From contig JAGVZY010000004.1 of NCBI GenBank assembly GCA_018302225.1, positions 1 to 41,309 of the forward strand: DNA of 41,309 bases. Reading direction: 5' to 3'. Under the pieces are notes generated by a model. It did not search any database and was not told where the DNA came from. It was given only the letters and a program-made list of their open reading frames with translations. Each line of letters opens with the position of its first letter. The stretch's first letter is position 1. Positions 1 through 8,614 of the stretch are shown here, in pieces. This DNA comes from Candidatus Woesearchaeota archaeon (GTDB taxonomy: Archaea; Nanobdellota; Nanobdellia; SCGC-AAA011-G17; JAGVZY01). Both the position numbers and the translations under genes were made by a program.

Positions 1-207
1 GGTTATTTAACTTATGATTCTAAAACTAAAAAAATAATTAAATCTAAAGATAATAAAGGTATTAAAGTATTAGTTTCATCTGATTTAAGTGGTTTCCGTG
101 GGGTCTATCGTATCGGGAACGACTGGGTTGGTGCTAACGACGTTGATTTGGCTAACGCGAGCTCTAATGGTCGGGTACAAGTTTTTTACAACCCGAAGGG
201 TCGTTAA
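1..207 (+). CDS. 3' end of an unidentified gene with GC-rich C-terminal tail
   Basis: Open from base 1 in frame 1 and ends at TAA 205-207, so only the last 68 residues are visible. The family is not recognised. The first 28 codons look like the rest of the window (AT-rich, lysine-rich). From about base 85 the composition changes: every arginine is CGT or CGG, and GAC, GGG, AAC, AGC and GCG appear, while the other genes use AGA and A/T-ending codons. The tail contains GVYRIGNDWVGANDVDL and a short NGRVQVFYNP end. A glycine/tryptophan/asparagine-rich C-terminus with a sharp composition break resembles variable regions of diversity-generating retroelement targets, but no template repeat or reverse transcriptase is visible here. 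A horizontally acquired surface-protein terminus is the alternative. Confidence 0.75.
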   Translation, partial: GYLTYDSKTKKIIKSKDNKGIKVLVSSDLSGFRGVYRIGNDWVGANDVDLANASSNGRVQVFYNPKGR

Positions 208-272
208 GTTTTTTAGCTGATTGTTATAATAAATCTAAACTTTTTTAAACTTCTCGCCAAATCTTCTTATTT

Positions 273-2450
273 ATGGCCTATGAACTTATTATTTGTGAAA
301 AGCCAAGTGCTGCTCAAAAGATAGCACAAGCTCTAGCAGATACTAAACCCGATACTATAAAAAATAAAACTGTTTCTTATTTTGAATTAGAACACAAAGG
401 AAAAAAAATAGTTATTGCCTGTGCAGCAGGACACCTTTTTAATTTAATGGAAGCAGAAAAAAATGGATGGAAATATCCTGTCTTTGAAATGAAATGGGAA
501 CCTTCATTCAAAGTTTCAAAAGCATCAGAATTCTCAAAAAAGTTCTATGACACTTTAGTTAAACTTTCAAAAGCTGCAACAGACTTTACAATTGCAACAG
601 ACTATGATGTTGAAGGAGAAGTTATAGGTTATAATATTTTAAATTTTATTTGTAAACAAAAAGATGGTAAAAGAATGAAATATTCTACCTTAACAAAAGA
701 TGAATTAATTGATTCTTATGAACACGCTGCAAAAACAATTAACTGGGGTTTAGCAAATGCGGGTGTTACAAGACATAAACTAGACTGGATGTATGGTATT
801 AATTTGTCAAGAGCTTTAACTTTAGCAGTAAAAACAACAGGTTCTTTTAAAATACTCTCATCAGGTAGAGTTCAAGGACCTGCATTAAAAATACTTTATG
901 ATAGAGAAAGAGAAATTCAAGCTTTCAAACCAGTACCCTATTGGGAAATAGCATTAAACACCGCTTCTCCAAAAGAATTAGAAGCTTTGCATGACGAAGA
1001 TAAATTCTGGGATGAAAAGAAGGCATCAAAAACTTATACAGATATAAAAAATGAAAAAATTGTAGTAGTACAAGATCTTAAAAAATCTTTGTCCAATCAA
1101 CAACCACCAAATCCTTTTGATTTAACTTCTTTACAAATTGAAGCCTACAAAGTTTTCAAATATACTCCTTCAAGAACTTTACAAATAGCCCAAGAATTAT
1201 ATTTGGCAGGATTAATTTCATATCCAAGAACATCTTCACAACAATTACCTGAATCAATAGGTTACAAAAAAATATTGATTCAGTTATCAAAAACTAAAAA
1301 CTACAAAGAATCTGCAGAATTTTTATTAAAAAAATCTACATTAAAACCTAACAATGGTAAAAAAACAGATCCCGCTCATCCAGCTATTTATCCAACAGGA
1401 GAGCATAGTAATATAGGTGATCAAAAATTAAAAGTTTACGATTTAATTGTAAAAAGATTCTTAGCAACATTTGCAGAACCTGCAGTAAGAGAAACTTCAA
1501 CTATTAATTTGCTAGTTAAAAAAGAACCTTTTACAGCAAAAGGAACAAGAACTAAAGAACAAGGATGGTTTAGTTTATACAAACCTTATGTTTTATTAGA
1601 AGAAAAAGAAATGCCTGTTTTAAATAAAGGGGATAAACTAACTATTAAAAAATTATCTTTAGATAAAAAAGAAACTCAACCTCCAAAAAGATATACTGAA
1701 GCTTCTTTAGTTAAAGAATTAGAAAAAAGAAATTTAGGCACAAAAGCAACTAGAGCTTCAATTATAGAAAATCTTTATCAAAGAAATTATTTAGATGAAA
1801 AATCAATTAATGTTACCGAGTTAGGTTCAAAAACTGTAGAAGTTCTTGAAAAGTATTCCCCTTTAATTTTAGATGAAAAACTTACAAGACACTTTGAAAA
1901 AGAAATGGAAGCGATAGAAGAACACAAACTAAAACCTGAAACTGTCCTAGATGAAGCTAAAAAAACATTAATTAAAATCTTAGAACATTTCAAAAAGCAT
2001 GAAAAGAAAATTGGAGAAGAACTTTTGGGTGCAACAGTTTCAACAAGAGAGAAAGCAACCAATATAGGTTTATGTCCTATCTGTAAAAAAGGAAAGTTAT
2101 CAATAAGAAAAGGCAAATTTGGTTTATTTATTGCTTGTGATAGATATCCAGAATGTAAAACTACTTTTGGTTTGCCTAAAAACGCATTAACTAAACCAAC
2201 AGAAAAATTATGTGAAACTTGTCATTATCCTATAGTCCAAATAATTAGAAAATCAAGGCAACCTCAAGAGTTATGTATTAATCCTAATTGTCTCTCTAAA
2301 AAAGTTCCAGAATTAAAAGCAGGCACAAAATGCCCTAAATGTGGAAGCCCATTACTGGTTAGAAAATCTTTCTATGGTTCATTTATTGGATGTTCTAATT
2401 ATCCTAAATGCAGATACATGCAAAAGATGAAGAAAGAAGATAAAGATTAA
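273..2450 (+). CDS. topA: DNA topoisomerase I (type IA)
   Basis: Type IA topoisomerase, which relaxes negatively supercoiled DNA through a 5'-phosphotyrosine intermediate. The N-terminal Toprim domain is clear (LIICEKPSAA near residue 5, and TDYDVEGE at 109-116 supplying the acidic metal-binding residues). The catalytic tyrosine is Tyr317 in SYPRTSS, with its codon at 1221. The C-terminus carries three cysteine-pair zinc modules: CPICKKG with CDRYPEC, CETC with CINPNC, and CPKCGSP with CSNYPKC, the last resembling the other topoisomerase zinc fingers. At 725 residues it is a normal length for an archaeal TopA. A T-rich TATA-like element near 241-250 places transcription start close to the ATG, so translation may be leaderless. 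It converges with radB with a single base between stop codons. Confidence 0.95.
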   Translation: MAYELIICEKPSAAQKIAQALADTKPDTIKNKTVSYFELEHKGKKIVIACAAGHLFNLMEAEKNGWKYPVFEMKWEPSFKVSKASEFSKKFYDTLVKLSKAATDFTIATDYDVEGEVIGYNILNFICKQKDGKRMKYSTLTKDELIDSYEHAAKTINWGLANAGVTRHKLDWMYGINLSRALTLAVKTTGSFKILSSGRVQGPALKILYDREREIQAFKPVPYWEIALNTASPKELEALHDEDKFWDEKKASKTYTDIKNEKIVVVQDLKKSLSNQQPPNPFDLTSLQIEAYKVFKYTPSRTLQIAQELYLAGLISYPRTSSQQLPESIGYKKILIQLSKTKNYKESAEFLLKKSTLKPNNGKKTDPAHPAIYPTGEHSNIGDQKLKVYDLIVKRFLATFAEPAVRETSTINLLVKKEPFTAKGTRTKEQGWFSLYKPYVLLEEKEMPVLNKGDKLTIKKLSLDKKETQPPKRYTEASLVKELEKRNLGTKATRASIIENLYQRNYLDEKSINVTELGSKTVEVLEKYSPLILDEKLTRHFEKEMEAIEEHKLKPETVLDEAKKTLIKILEHFKKHEKKIGEELLGATVSTREKATNIGLCPICKKGKLSIRKGKFGLFIACDRYPECKTTFGLPKNALTKPTEKLCETCHYPIVQIIRKSRQPQELCINPNCLSKKVPELKAGTKCPKCGSPLLVRKSFYGSFIGCSNYPKCRYMQKMKKEDKD

Positions 2451-2451
2451 C

Positions 2452-3078
2452 TTAGTTTAACTTTCTAATCCCCCCATCATAAATCTCAAACAAGAACTCT
2501 CTTTCTTTCATTAAAGCTTTTCTAGGATCTTTTTGCAGTCTAATTTTAAAATCTACTTTATCATTCATTACTTTTTCGCCAACCGGTTTAAACTTTCCTG
2601 CAGTGATATCCTCATAAACTTGACTTGTTAACAACACAACACTACCCTTTCTTGCTATATCCCTAATATTAAACATATGCCATCTCAACTTAGCATCAAT
2701 ATTTTCATTTTCACGTATTTCTTGCCTATGAAAATAGGTTACTGTATCTATAACAATCAAATCAAATAATTTTTTAGAAGCAACTAGTTTATTTATTAAT
2801 TCTATTTGCTTGTTAAAAGAATTTACTTTAATTAAACTTATTTTATCTAAAACTTCTTTAAATTTCTCACCTGCAATTTGTTCCAATCTTTTAACATTAA
2901 AACTATTTTCTGCATCTAAAAATAAAACTTTCTTACCTTCTAATATTGCAGAAATAGTAGCCATCAAACATAACGTTGTTTTTCCAGATCCACCGGGGCC
3001 ATAAATTAGAGTTATACAATTCTCTTTATACCCCCCATTCAAAAATTCATCAAAATCTTTACTAAGTGTTTTAAGCAT
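2452..3078 (-). CDS. radB: RadB, RecA-family recombination protein
   Basis: RadB is an archaeal RadA paralogue that lacks the helix-hairpin-helix domain and has weak ATPase activity. It is thought to assist or regulate recombination. The 208-residue protein consists only of the RecA core. Walker A is GPGGSGKTT at residues 27-35 and Walker B is LIVIDT ending near Asp111. The length and the absence of an N-terminal domain separate it from RadA, which is encoded at 9515. Upstream on the minus strand there is a symmetric ATTTATATAAAT at 3097-3108, about 25 bases before the ATG, so the message is probably leaderless. Its 3' end abuts topA. Confidence 0.92.
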   Translation of the reverse strand: MLKTLSKDFDEFLNGGYKENCITLIYGPGGSGKTTLCLMATISAILEGKKVLFLDAENSFNVKRLEQIAGEKFKEVLDKISLIKVNSFNKQIELINKLVASKKLFDLIVIDTVTYFHRQEIRENENIDAKLRWHMFNIRDIARKGSVVLLTSQVYEDITAGKFKPVGEKVMNDKVDFKIRLQKDPRKALMKEREFLFEIYDGGIRKLN

Positions 3079-3160
3079 AACATCATAAGCCTTGAAATTT
3101 ATATAAATCTATTCCTTAGCTTAAAAGCCGATTTTTACAAGAAAACCCCCTAACTTCACA

Positions 3161-3213
3161 GAAAACTTTATATATTGTATAAATTCTTTATTCTTACATT
3201 AACCCTGAGGTGG
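3161..3213 (+). promoter_or_regulatory. Promoter and ribosome binding site of the pilin-like operon
   Basis: GAAAAC followed by TTTATATA (3161-3174) is a good BRE/TATA pair, predicting a start near 3197. The Shine-Dalgarno GAGGTGG at 3207-3213 decides the start of the first gene: it lies 5-6 bases before ATG 3219, while the GTG at 3210 is inside the site itself. Confidence 0.7.
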
Positions 3214-3218
3214 TCATG

Positions 3219-3602
3219 ATGAATAAGAAAGGAGATATGTCCCTTACAACTGTAATAACAGGAATTATACTTTTAATAGTTTTATTAGTAGTAGTGTTTT
3301 TCTTTACAGGAACATTCAATACTATTGGAAAGAAATTAGGTTTTATTTCAGGTACACTTGGAGATGATTTATCTATTACTGTGCAAGCTTGTCAAAATTA
3401 TTGTGAAACTGCAAAAAATTTGCCTAATCCATTAGAAAGAATAAAGAGTATGCCTTTTTGTACTAAACCATTTGCAATTGATAAAAACAATGATGGAAAA
3501 GTAGAAGAAGACGAATTAACAATTAAATGTACAGAACCTCCAATAAGTGCTAAATGTATGATTCCAGATATAAATGGAATAGAAAAAGAAGCAATATGTT
3601 AA
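3219..3602 (+). CDS. Pilin-like protein 1 with class III signal peptide
   Basis: A 127-residue secreted or filament-forming protein of unknown exact family. It begins MNKKGDMSLTTVITG and runs straight into a hydrophobic stretch (residues 10-31), the class III layout in which a prepilin peptidase cuts after the glycine of KKG. The mature part has six cysteines and a short acidic segment, DKNNDGKVEEDE, that matches an EF-hand-like calcium loop (D-x-N-x-D-G-x-x-x-x-E). ATG 3219 was preferred over GTG 3210 and ATG 3216 because of the spacing to GAGGTGG. The stop overlaps the start of the next gene (ATGTTAA). It is the promoter-proximal gene of the cluster and could be the major subunit. Confidence 0.8.
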   Translation: MNKKGDMSLTTVITGIILLIVLLVVVFFFTGTFNTIGKKLGFISGTLGDDLSITVQACQNYCETAKNLPNPLERIKSMPFCTKPFAIDKNNDGKVEEDELTIKCTEPPISAKCMIPDINGIEKEAIC

Positions 3603-3796
3603 TTAAGAGTTCAAAAAAAGGAGAGTTATCCTTAGAAACAGTAATCATAGCAATAATTGCTTTAATTGTTTTGATTACAGTTATTTTAATTTTTAGTAAA
3701 CAAATAAGTAATGCTGCTTCAAGTTTGTTTGGCGTTGCAGACCAAACAAATAGTACAATCTCAAATTTAAACATTGCAGAATCAATCAAAAAATGA
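3596..3796 (+). CDS. Pilin-like protein 2, small, with type IV pilin-like Glu5
   Basis: A 66-residue protein, MLIKSSKKGELSLETVIIA followed by a hydrophobic helix. If cut after KKG the mature protein begins ELSLE, putting a glutamate at position 5, the residue conserved in bacterial type IV pilins, then about 21 hydrophobic residues and a short polar tail. A longer in-frame start at 3554 lies deep inside the upstream gene and would put 14 unlikely residues ahead of the signal. ATG 3596 gives a 7-base overlap, the usual coupling in this operon. It is small enough to be a helical filament core subunit, which is inference. Confidence 0.75.
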   Translation: MLIKSSKKGELSLETVIIAIIALIVLITVILIFSKQISNAASSLFGVADQTNSTISNLNIAESIKK

Positions 3797-3799
3797 AAG

Positions 3800-5473
3800 A
3801 TGATATCTTCAAAAAGAGGCGATACAACAACCCTAGAATTTGTTCTTAGTTTTGTATTCATTCTAATCATTATTGCTCTTGTTGCTACATTTCTAATTGC
3901 CTATTTTAGCAAACCTTTATTCAAAGATGAAACTGTTTTGATTATGGATACAATCTCAACAGAATATGATAAATGTTCTAATTATCAGATTAGCAATTGT
4001 TTATGCTATGTTAATTATATGGATTTACCTCAGGAATATGTTATTGAACTCAGCCCTGGAAAAATTAAACTTTCTGATTCAGATGAAAAAGACATTATTA
4101 ACTTAGAATTAGTAGTAGAAGAAAGAAAAGTTCAAAGTAAATACTTTGCAGGTTTATTATATAAGGCAGAGTTAGATCAATCTGAAGTTCCATTTACTTA
4201 TACACTTAAAAAACTAGAAACTTCAAAAGATTTAATAAAAATAGAAGGTTTTAAAATTTCTAAAGAAGATAAAGAAAAATACTTAAAACTAGGACAACCA
4301 AATCAACCAAGTAGTTTCTTAATTCTAAAAACTAAAGAAAGTCCCATACTTATAACCTTTAAAGGTTTATCAAGTATTTCTAAAATAAGAGAACTAGAAA
4401 ATATGTTTCCTTATTGTAATGAAAACAAATTAAATATTATAGTCTCAAAACCCCATCTTAACATAAACTCTTTAACTCTCATAAATTTTAATAATTTGGC
4501 AATACCGAATAGTATAGCGCCAATCTCCTCTTCTAAATCTTACAACAAATTCATACTCAATTCAGATTTGAATAGAGACAAAATTTATTCAGACAATATT
4601 AATTCAATTATTATCTTTGAAGTAAATTATGATGTCACAGAAGATTCAGTAGAAGCAAAATTCCTTCCAAATAGTATAAATTCAAAATTATTTGCAGACA
4701 ATATCGCCTCAAAATTAAAAGAAAAAAACTCTAAATCTGAATTAGATAACGAAGCTACTCAATTTGAAGATTTAGAAATTACCGAAGGTATACCTGCAGA
4801 AGATTTAGTAAAGATTCCGATAGTAAAAGTAGTAATAAATGATTATATAAAAGAAAATACAAAGTTCAATTTTACTAATACTGATGAAATAAAAGGAATT
4901 CTTTACGAGATTAAGGGCGCATTAGATGCAACTCAATCAAATCAAGCCTTAGACAACACACAAAAAAGCTTAGAAATCAAGGGCTATGAGCTTGAAATTA
5001 CTGGAACAAACAATTGGGTAGATATTTGGAATAAATTAAAGATAACTACAGAAGAGGGAAAATTAGATTTAATCTCAGTAAATCCATTTATGAAAGATGT
5101 TTCTCTAAAAGATGGTGTTTACAAATCTGGAACCCAAGATTTCATTCTAAACACAAACAAAATCATTCTACCGCTTATAGAAATAAAATATGTACAAATA
5201 GATCCAATAAACAAAAAGTTTAGACTATCAAATATAAATGAAAAAGTAAAGTTTGATGATGTTTTAAATATTATAAATATAAAAACTGAAGCCCAGAAAA
5301 AAGCATTCCAGATTTTAAATGATTTAAAAGAAGATGCACAGGGAAATCTAATAAGCGTAAAATCCAAGGGATTCTATTATTATGACTCTCAAGCAAAAAT
5401 TCAAAAGCAATATTATCTAGAACCAAATAAAGAATACAAATACGATGAAACTTTATACACCCCTTTCAAATAA
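3800..5473 (+). CDS. Large pilin-like surface protein 3
   Basis: A 557-residue protein beginning MISSKRGDTTTLEF and a hydrophobic helix of about 24 residues, so it is anchored by the same kind of class III signal (KRG). The remaining roughly 500 residues are predicted extracellular: charged, rich in N, K and I, with four cysteines grouped near residues 53-67 (CSNYQISNCLCY). I do not recognise a domain. A large C-terminal domain on a pilin-type N-terminus suits a minor or tip pilin or an adhesin. The start lies 3 bases after the previous stop. Its 3' end overlaps the next gene by 29 bases. Confidence 0.75.
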   Translation: MISSKRGDTTTLEFVLSFVFILIIIALVATFLIAYFSKPLFKDETVLIMDTISTEYDKCSNYQISNCLCYVNYMDLPQEYVIELSPGKIKLSDSDEKDIINLELVVEERKVQSKYFAGLLYKAELDQSEVPFTYTLKKLETSKDLIKIEGFKISKEDKEKYLKLGQPNQPSSFLILKTKESPILITFKGLSSISKIRELENMFPYCNENKLNIIVSKPHLNINSLTLINFNNLAIPNSIAPISSSKSYNKFILNSDLNRDKIYSDNINSIIIFEVNYDVTEDSVEAKFLPNSINSKLFADNIASKLKEKNSKSELDNEATQFEDLEITEGIPAEDLVKIPIVKVVINDYIKENTKFNFTNTDEIKGILYEIKGALDATQSNQALDNTQKSLEIKGYELEITGTNNWVDIWNKLKITTEEGKLDLISVNPFMKDVSLKDGVYKSGTQDFILNTNKIILPLIEIKYVQIDPINKKFRLSNINEKVKFDDVLNIINIKTEAQKKAFQILNDLKEDAQGNLISVKSKGFYYYDSQAKIQKQYYLEPNKEYKYDETLYTPFK

Positions 5474-5846
5474 AAAAGGAACTGATTTAGTTTTTTATGA
5501 AACTGCAGAAATGATTTTTATAGTTATCGTTATAGTTATGATTTACTTTTCAATAAACAATGTTTTTTCAACAGAAAAATTAGCCAATCAAATAGCTTCA
5601 GAAGAAATTCCAAAATCAGCATTATTAGTAGATACTTTCAGAGATAACACTAAAGTAAATTATTACTATCCAAAAAAAATCAGAATAAAAAGTTCACTAG
5701 AAAATGATTTACTTCATCTTTATTTTTCAACAGGCAAGGAATCTAGAGCAGAACACATAATTATGCCTCCATTTATCAAGGAAATAAACCTTGAAAAACA
5801 AGCAGTTTCAATTGAAAAAGATTCAGGAGAAGTAAAAATAACATGA
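5445..5846 (+). CDS. Pilin-like protein 4
   Basis: A 133-residue protein with an 8-residue leader before NKKG, then TDLVFYETAEM and a hydrophobic helix (about residues 22-39). The soluble part is about 90 residues with no recognised domain. The start lies inside the end of the preceding gene (29-base overlap) and the stop overlaps the next start as ATGA, so expression is probably coupled. The role is inferred only from the signal and position. Confidence 0.72.
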   Translation: MKLYTPLSNKKGTDLVFYETAEMIFIVIVIVMIYFSINNVFSTEKLANQIASEEIPKSALLVDTFRDNTKVNYYYPKKIRIKSSLENDLLHLYFSTGKESRAEHIIMPPFIKEINLEKQAVSIEKDSGEVKIT

Positions 5847-6274
5847 ACAAAAAAGGTTCAGGTGGAACAGGAGGATTCAAAGGAGGGTATTATGTCTTTG
5901 CACTTTTTTTAATCACTATTGGATCTTTTTTAATCATACCTCAGATAAAATCTCTCCATATAGACAAAATTTATTTTGATGCTGACAAATCTTTAATATT
6001 AAATAGAGCAATACAATGTTTGTCTACAGAAGACTTAGGAGTAATAGACAAATCAAAATTTAATGATCTAGATACATGCTTTAAAGGATATAATCAGCTT
6101 TACATAACTATACACCTTTCAATTGAAGAGTATGAATCTTCAAAATATAATATAGTTTTAAAAAAAACAATAGGAAAAGAACACCCAACCGTTCTATCTT
6201 CACAAACTTATATTTTAATCACAGATGGAAAAGAAATAAATAAGGGGAGATTGACAATTGAATATCTCAAATAA
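5843..6274 (+). CDS. Pilin-like protein 5
   Basis: A 143-residue protein beginning MNKKGSGGTGGFKGGYY and a hydrophobic helix (about residues 18-35). Glycines are concentrated between the KKG and the membrane segment, unlike its neighbours, so the peptidase site is less canonical. Two cysteines lie in the soluble part. The start is coupled to the previous stop by ATGA. No family is recognised. Confidence 0.72.
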   Translation: MNKKGSGGTGGFKGGYYVFALFLITIGSFLIIPQIKSLHIDKIYFDADKSLILNRAIQCLSTEDLGVIDKSKFNDLDTCFKGYNQLYITIHLSIEEYESSKYNIVLKKTIGKEHPTVLSSQTYILITDGKEINKGRLTIEYLK

Positions 6275-6776
6275 AAAAGGACTTTATCCAAAAGATTCAG
6301 GAGATTTAGTATTTGCTTCAATATTACTAATATTCGGAGCAGTGCTAGTCTTTGTTCTTTCATCTACAGATATAACTAAAACAATAGAAAGTCCAATAGC
6401 TACTTTTCAAGAATACAGAGGATTAACAGAATTAAATTTCCAGGTTTCTCCGGATTTAGAACCAAGAATTGCCTTATTAAATTTTTTAAGAACTCCTGTA
6501 GAAAGTAAATCTATTGCTGATTTAATTATTGAAAATAACAAAGATAATTCAAAAATAATTAGAGAGAATGGAAAATTTGCCTTAAACTCAATAAGTGCTG
6601 GAAATGCAGGAATTTACATCTTGGGTGATTTAGTTGCAAGTAAGGGCCCAATAAAATATGACTCAGAATTAACTTATTATCTGCCAGGAAATAAAGGTTT
6701 AATACCTATTATTTTGAAATGGGGAGAAGATCCAGGAAAACAAGATTTTATCTTAATGGAGATGGCTAGAATATGA
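6258..6776 (+). CDS. Pilin-like protein 6, TTG start
   Basis: A 172-residue protein starting at TTG 6258, supported by the Shine-Dalgarno GGGGAGA at 6244-6250 seven bases upstream. The sequence opens MNISNKKGLYPKDSGDLVF and enters a hydrophobic helix at about residues 17-34. The remaining 135 residues are mixed alpha/beta by inspection, with no recognised motif and no cysteines. It overlaps the previous gene by 17 bases and the next by ATGA. Confidence 0.72.
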   Translation: MNISNKKGLYPKDSGDLVFASILLIFGAVLVFVLSSTDITKTIESPIATFQEYRGLTELNFQVSPDLEPRIALLNFLRTPVESKSIADLIIENNKDNSKIIRENGKFALNSISAGNAGIYILGDLVASKGPIKYDSELTYYLPGNKGLIPIILKWGEDPGKQDFILMEMARI

Positions 6777-7522
6777 AAAAAGGAATGTTTATGACTTCAG
6801 GAATTATAGGGGCCTTAATAATATTTTTAGTAATTAGCATTTTCATTGCAGATAAAACAAATAAAACTTATCGTCTAGAAGAAAATACAACCTTGCTTAC
6901 AGATATAAATAAAGTAGTCTGGGATACAGAGTATATTAGTTTATATTATGAAAAAGCTTTAGATATTTCTATTACTCAAGCAAAATCAGATTCAAATATT
7001 CTTACAACTAAAAATTGTGGTTCTATTAGTTATAATTCAGAAACAGTTTATTTGATAGCTAATAAAGAAAATCTTTGTAATATTGAAAAAGATAAACTAA
7101 AAAATTTATTTTTCAATAAAATTGTTGAAAACTTTAATTATTATAATCAAGAAATACAAAAAAATTCAGAATATAAATTAAAGAATGAAGATTTTTTATT
7201 AAGCATTCAAAATGAAGATATTACACTTAATTCTAAATCTGGAATAGAATTAGAAATTTCATCTTCAGAAAAGATATTAAAAAAAGAATACACTATAACC
7301 CATTCAAAACCCTTTAGTCTAACAATACATCTAGATTTTTTTGAAGAATATTCAACAACAATAAGTTCTCTAAAATTATTAATTTCTTGCCAACAGAAAA
7401 ATGATAATATTCAAGAATGTGCAAAAACAAAAGACTATAGTTTTAAATTAACTCAAATAAATAAAGAAACATATAAACTAAAAGACACAAAAAATAACCT
7501 AGAATTATTTATTTCAATATAA
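6773..7522 (+). CDS. Pilin-like protein 7
   Basis: A 249-residue protein with a minimal leader, MKKGMFMTSGIIG, directly followed by a hydrophobic helix to about residue 27. The rest is lysine- and asparagine-rich with four cysteines. It is the last gene of the coupled run and joins the previous one by ATGA. After its stop a new TATA-like element serves RPA. No family is recognised; it is assigned to the filament cluster by its N-terminus and by context. Confidence 0.72.
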   Translation: MKKGMFMTSGIIGALIIFLVISIFIADKTNKTYRLEENTTLLTDINKVVWDTEYISLYYEKALDISITQAKSDSNILTTKNCGSISYNSETVYLIANKENLCNIEKDKLKNLFFNKIVENFNYYNQEIQKNSEYKLKNEDFLLSIQNEDITLNSKSGIELEISSSEKILKKEYTITHSKPFSLTIHLDFFEEYSTTISSLKLLISCQQKNDNIQECAKTKDYSFKLTQINKETYKLKDTKNNLELFISI

Positions 7523-7587
7523 ACTTTTTATAGAGTATATTGGAGAATACATATCTATTTATACCCCAAAATCCTCAAAAATTTGAA

Positions 7588-8574
7588 ATGTTTACTCTTG
7601 GTTTTGATGAACTTAAAAAGAGAATTATGGAAGAAAAAGGGCTTTCTTCTGATGAAATAGATTCTAAAGTTAAAGAAAGAATGGACAAACTATCTGGTTT
7701 GATTTCTAAAGAAGGTGCAATCCACATTATCGCAAATGAGCTTGGAATGAAACTTCTTAATCTTAATAAAAAGCGTGTAAAAATAAATCAATTATCGCCT
7801 GGGATGAGAGGTATTGAGCTTAGTGGTAAAGTGGTTAATTTCTATGGGATAAAAGAATTCAAAACAGAAAAACGTTCTGGAAAAGTTGCAAGTATGCTAA
7901 TTGGAGATGAAACAGGAAAGACAAGAATTGTTATCTGGGAAGAAAAATTAATGCCCTTAATAGAAAACATAAAACAAGATGATATTATTAAAGTAACCAG
8001 TGGATATGTGCGTGAAAATAATGGTTATAAAGAAGTTCACTTAGGCGCAGATTCAAAAGTAGATATTAATCCAGAAGGAGAAGCAATAGATTTTGTAGCT
8101 TCATTAGGAGAATTTACAAGAAAGAAAATCTCAGAATTAAATGAGTCTGATAAAAGAATAAGCTTAATTGGAACCATAGTTCAAATATTCGAACCAAAAT
8201 TCTATGAAGTTTGTCCAGAATGTGGAAAAAGAGTAAGACAAGACAATGGTATTTTCAAATGCCTAGAACATAATGAAGTTACTCCAATATTTAACCCAGT
8301 TATAACTGTTTTCTTAGATGATGGAACAGATGCTATACGAGTAGTTTGCTTTAGAGAACAAGCAGAAAAGATTTTAGGTATAGACTCAACAATAATGCAA
8401 AAAGTTCAAGAAAAAACAATAAGCTTTGATGAACTTAAAAAATCAATCTTAGGCTCACAAATGGTAATTAATGGAAAAGTAACTAAAAATGCAATGTTTA
8501 ACAAATTAGAATTTATCGCCTCACAAATTGAAATGGCAGATCCAAAAGTTCTTGTAGAACAATTATTAGTTTAA
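7588..8574 (+). CDS. rpa: Replication protein A, single-stranded DNA binding
   Basis: Archaeal RPA coats single-stranded DNA in replication and repair. The 328-residue protein has the usual N-terminal helical segment (KLSGLISKEGAIHIIANELG), an OB fold around residues 50-140 and a second one near 185-280 containing a zinc site, CPECGK followed by CLEH. A longer reading from TTG 7540 is open, but the TATA-like TTTTTATAG at 7526-7534 would place transcription start downstream of it, and the family normally begins near MFTLGFDEL, so ATG 7588 was chosen. It is a single gene, not split into subunits. Confidence 0.88.
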   Translation: MFTLGFDELKKRIMEEKGLSSDEIDSKVKERMDKLSGLISKEGAIHIIANELGMKLLNLNKKRVKINQLSPGMRGIELSGKVVNFYGIKEFKTEKRSGKVASMLIGDETGKTRIVIWEEKLMPLIENIKQDDIIKVTSGYVRENNGYKEVHLGADSKVDINPEGEAIDFVASLGEFTRKKISELNESDKRISLIGTIVQIFEPKFYEVCPECGKRVRQDNGIFKCLEHNEVTPIFNPVITVFLDDGTDAIRVVCFREQAEKILGIDSTIMQKVQEKTISFDELKKSILGSQMVINGKVTKNAMFNKLEFIASQIEMADPKVLVEQLLV

Positions 8575-8614
8575 AATCATTAGGTATATAAATTTTAAAT
8601 TCTTTCAGTTTATA

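Noticed and set aside
3550-3870. Minus-strand 106-codon frame across the pilin-like genes
   Set aside because: It lies opposite three short genes with class III signals and arises from the AT-rich complement of their hydrophobic segments.
7540-7587. TTG 7540 as start of RPA
   Set aside because: It lies only about 10 bases after the likely TATA box, so it would be upstream of the transcription start, and the family starts near the ATG at 7588.
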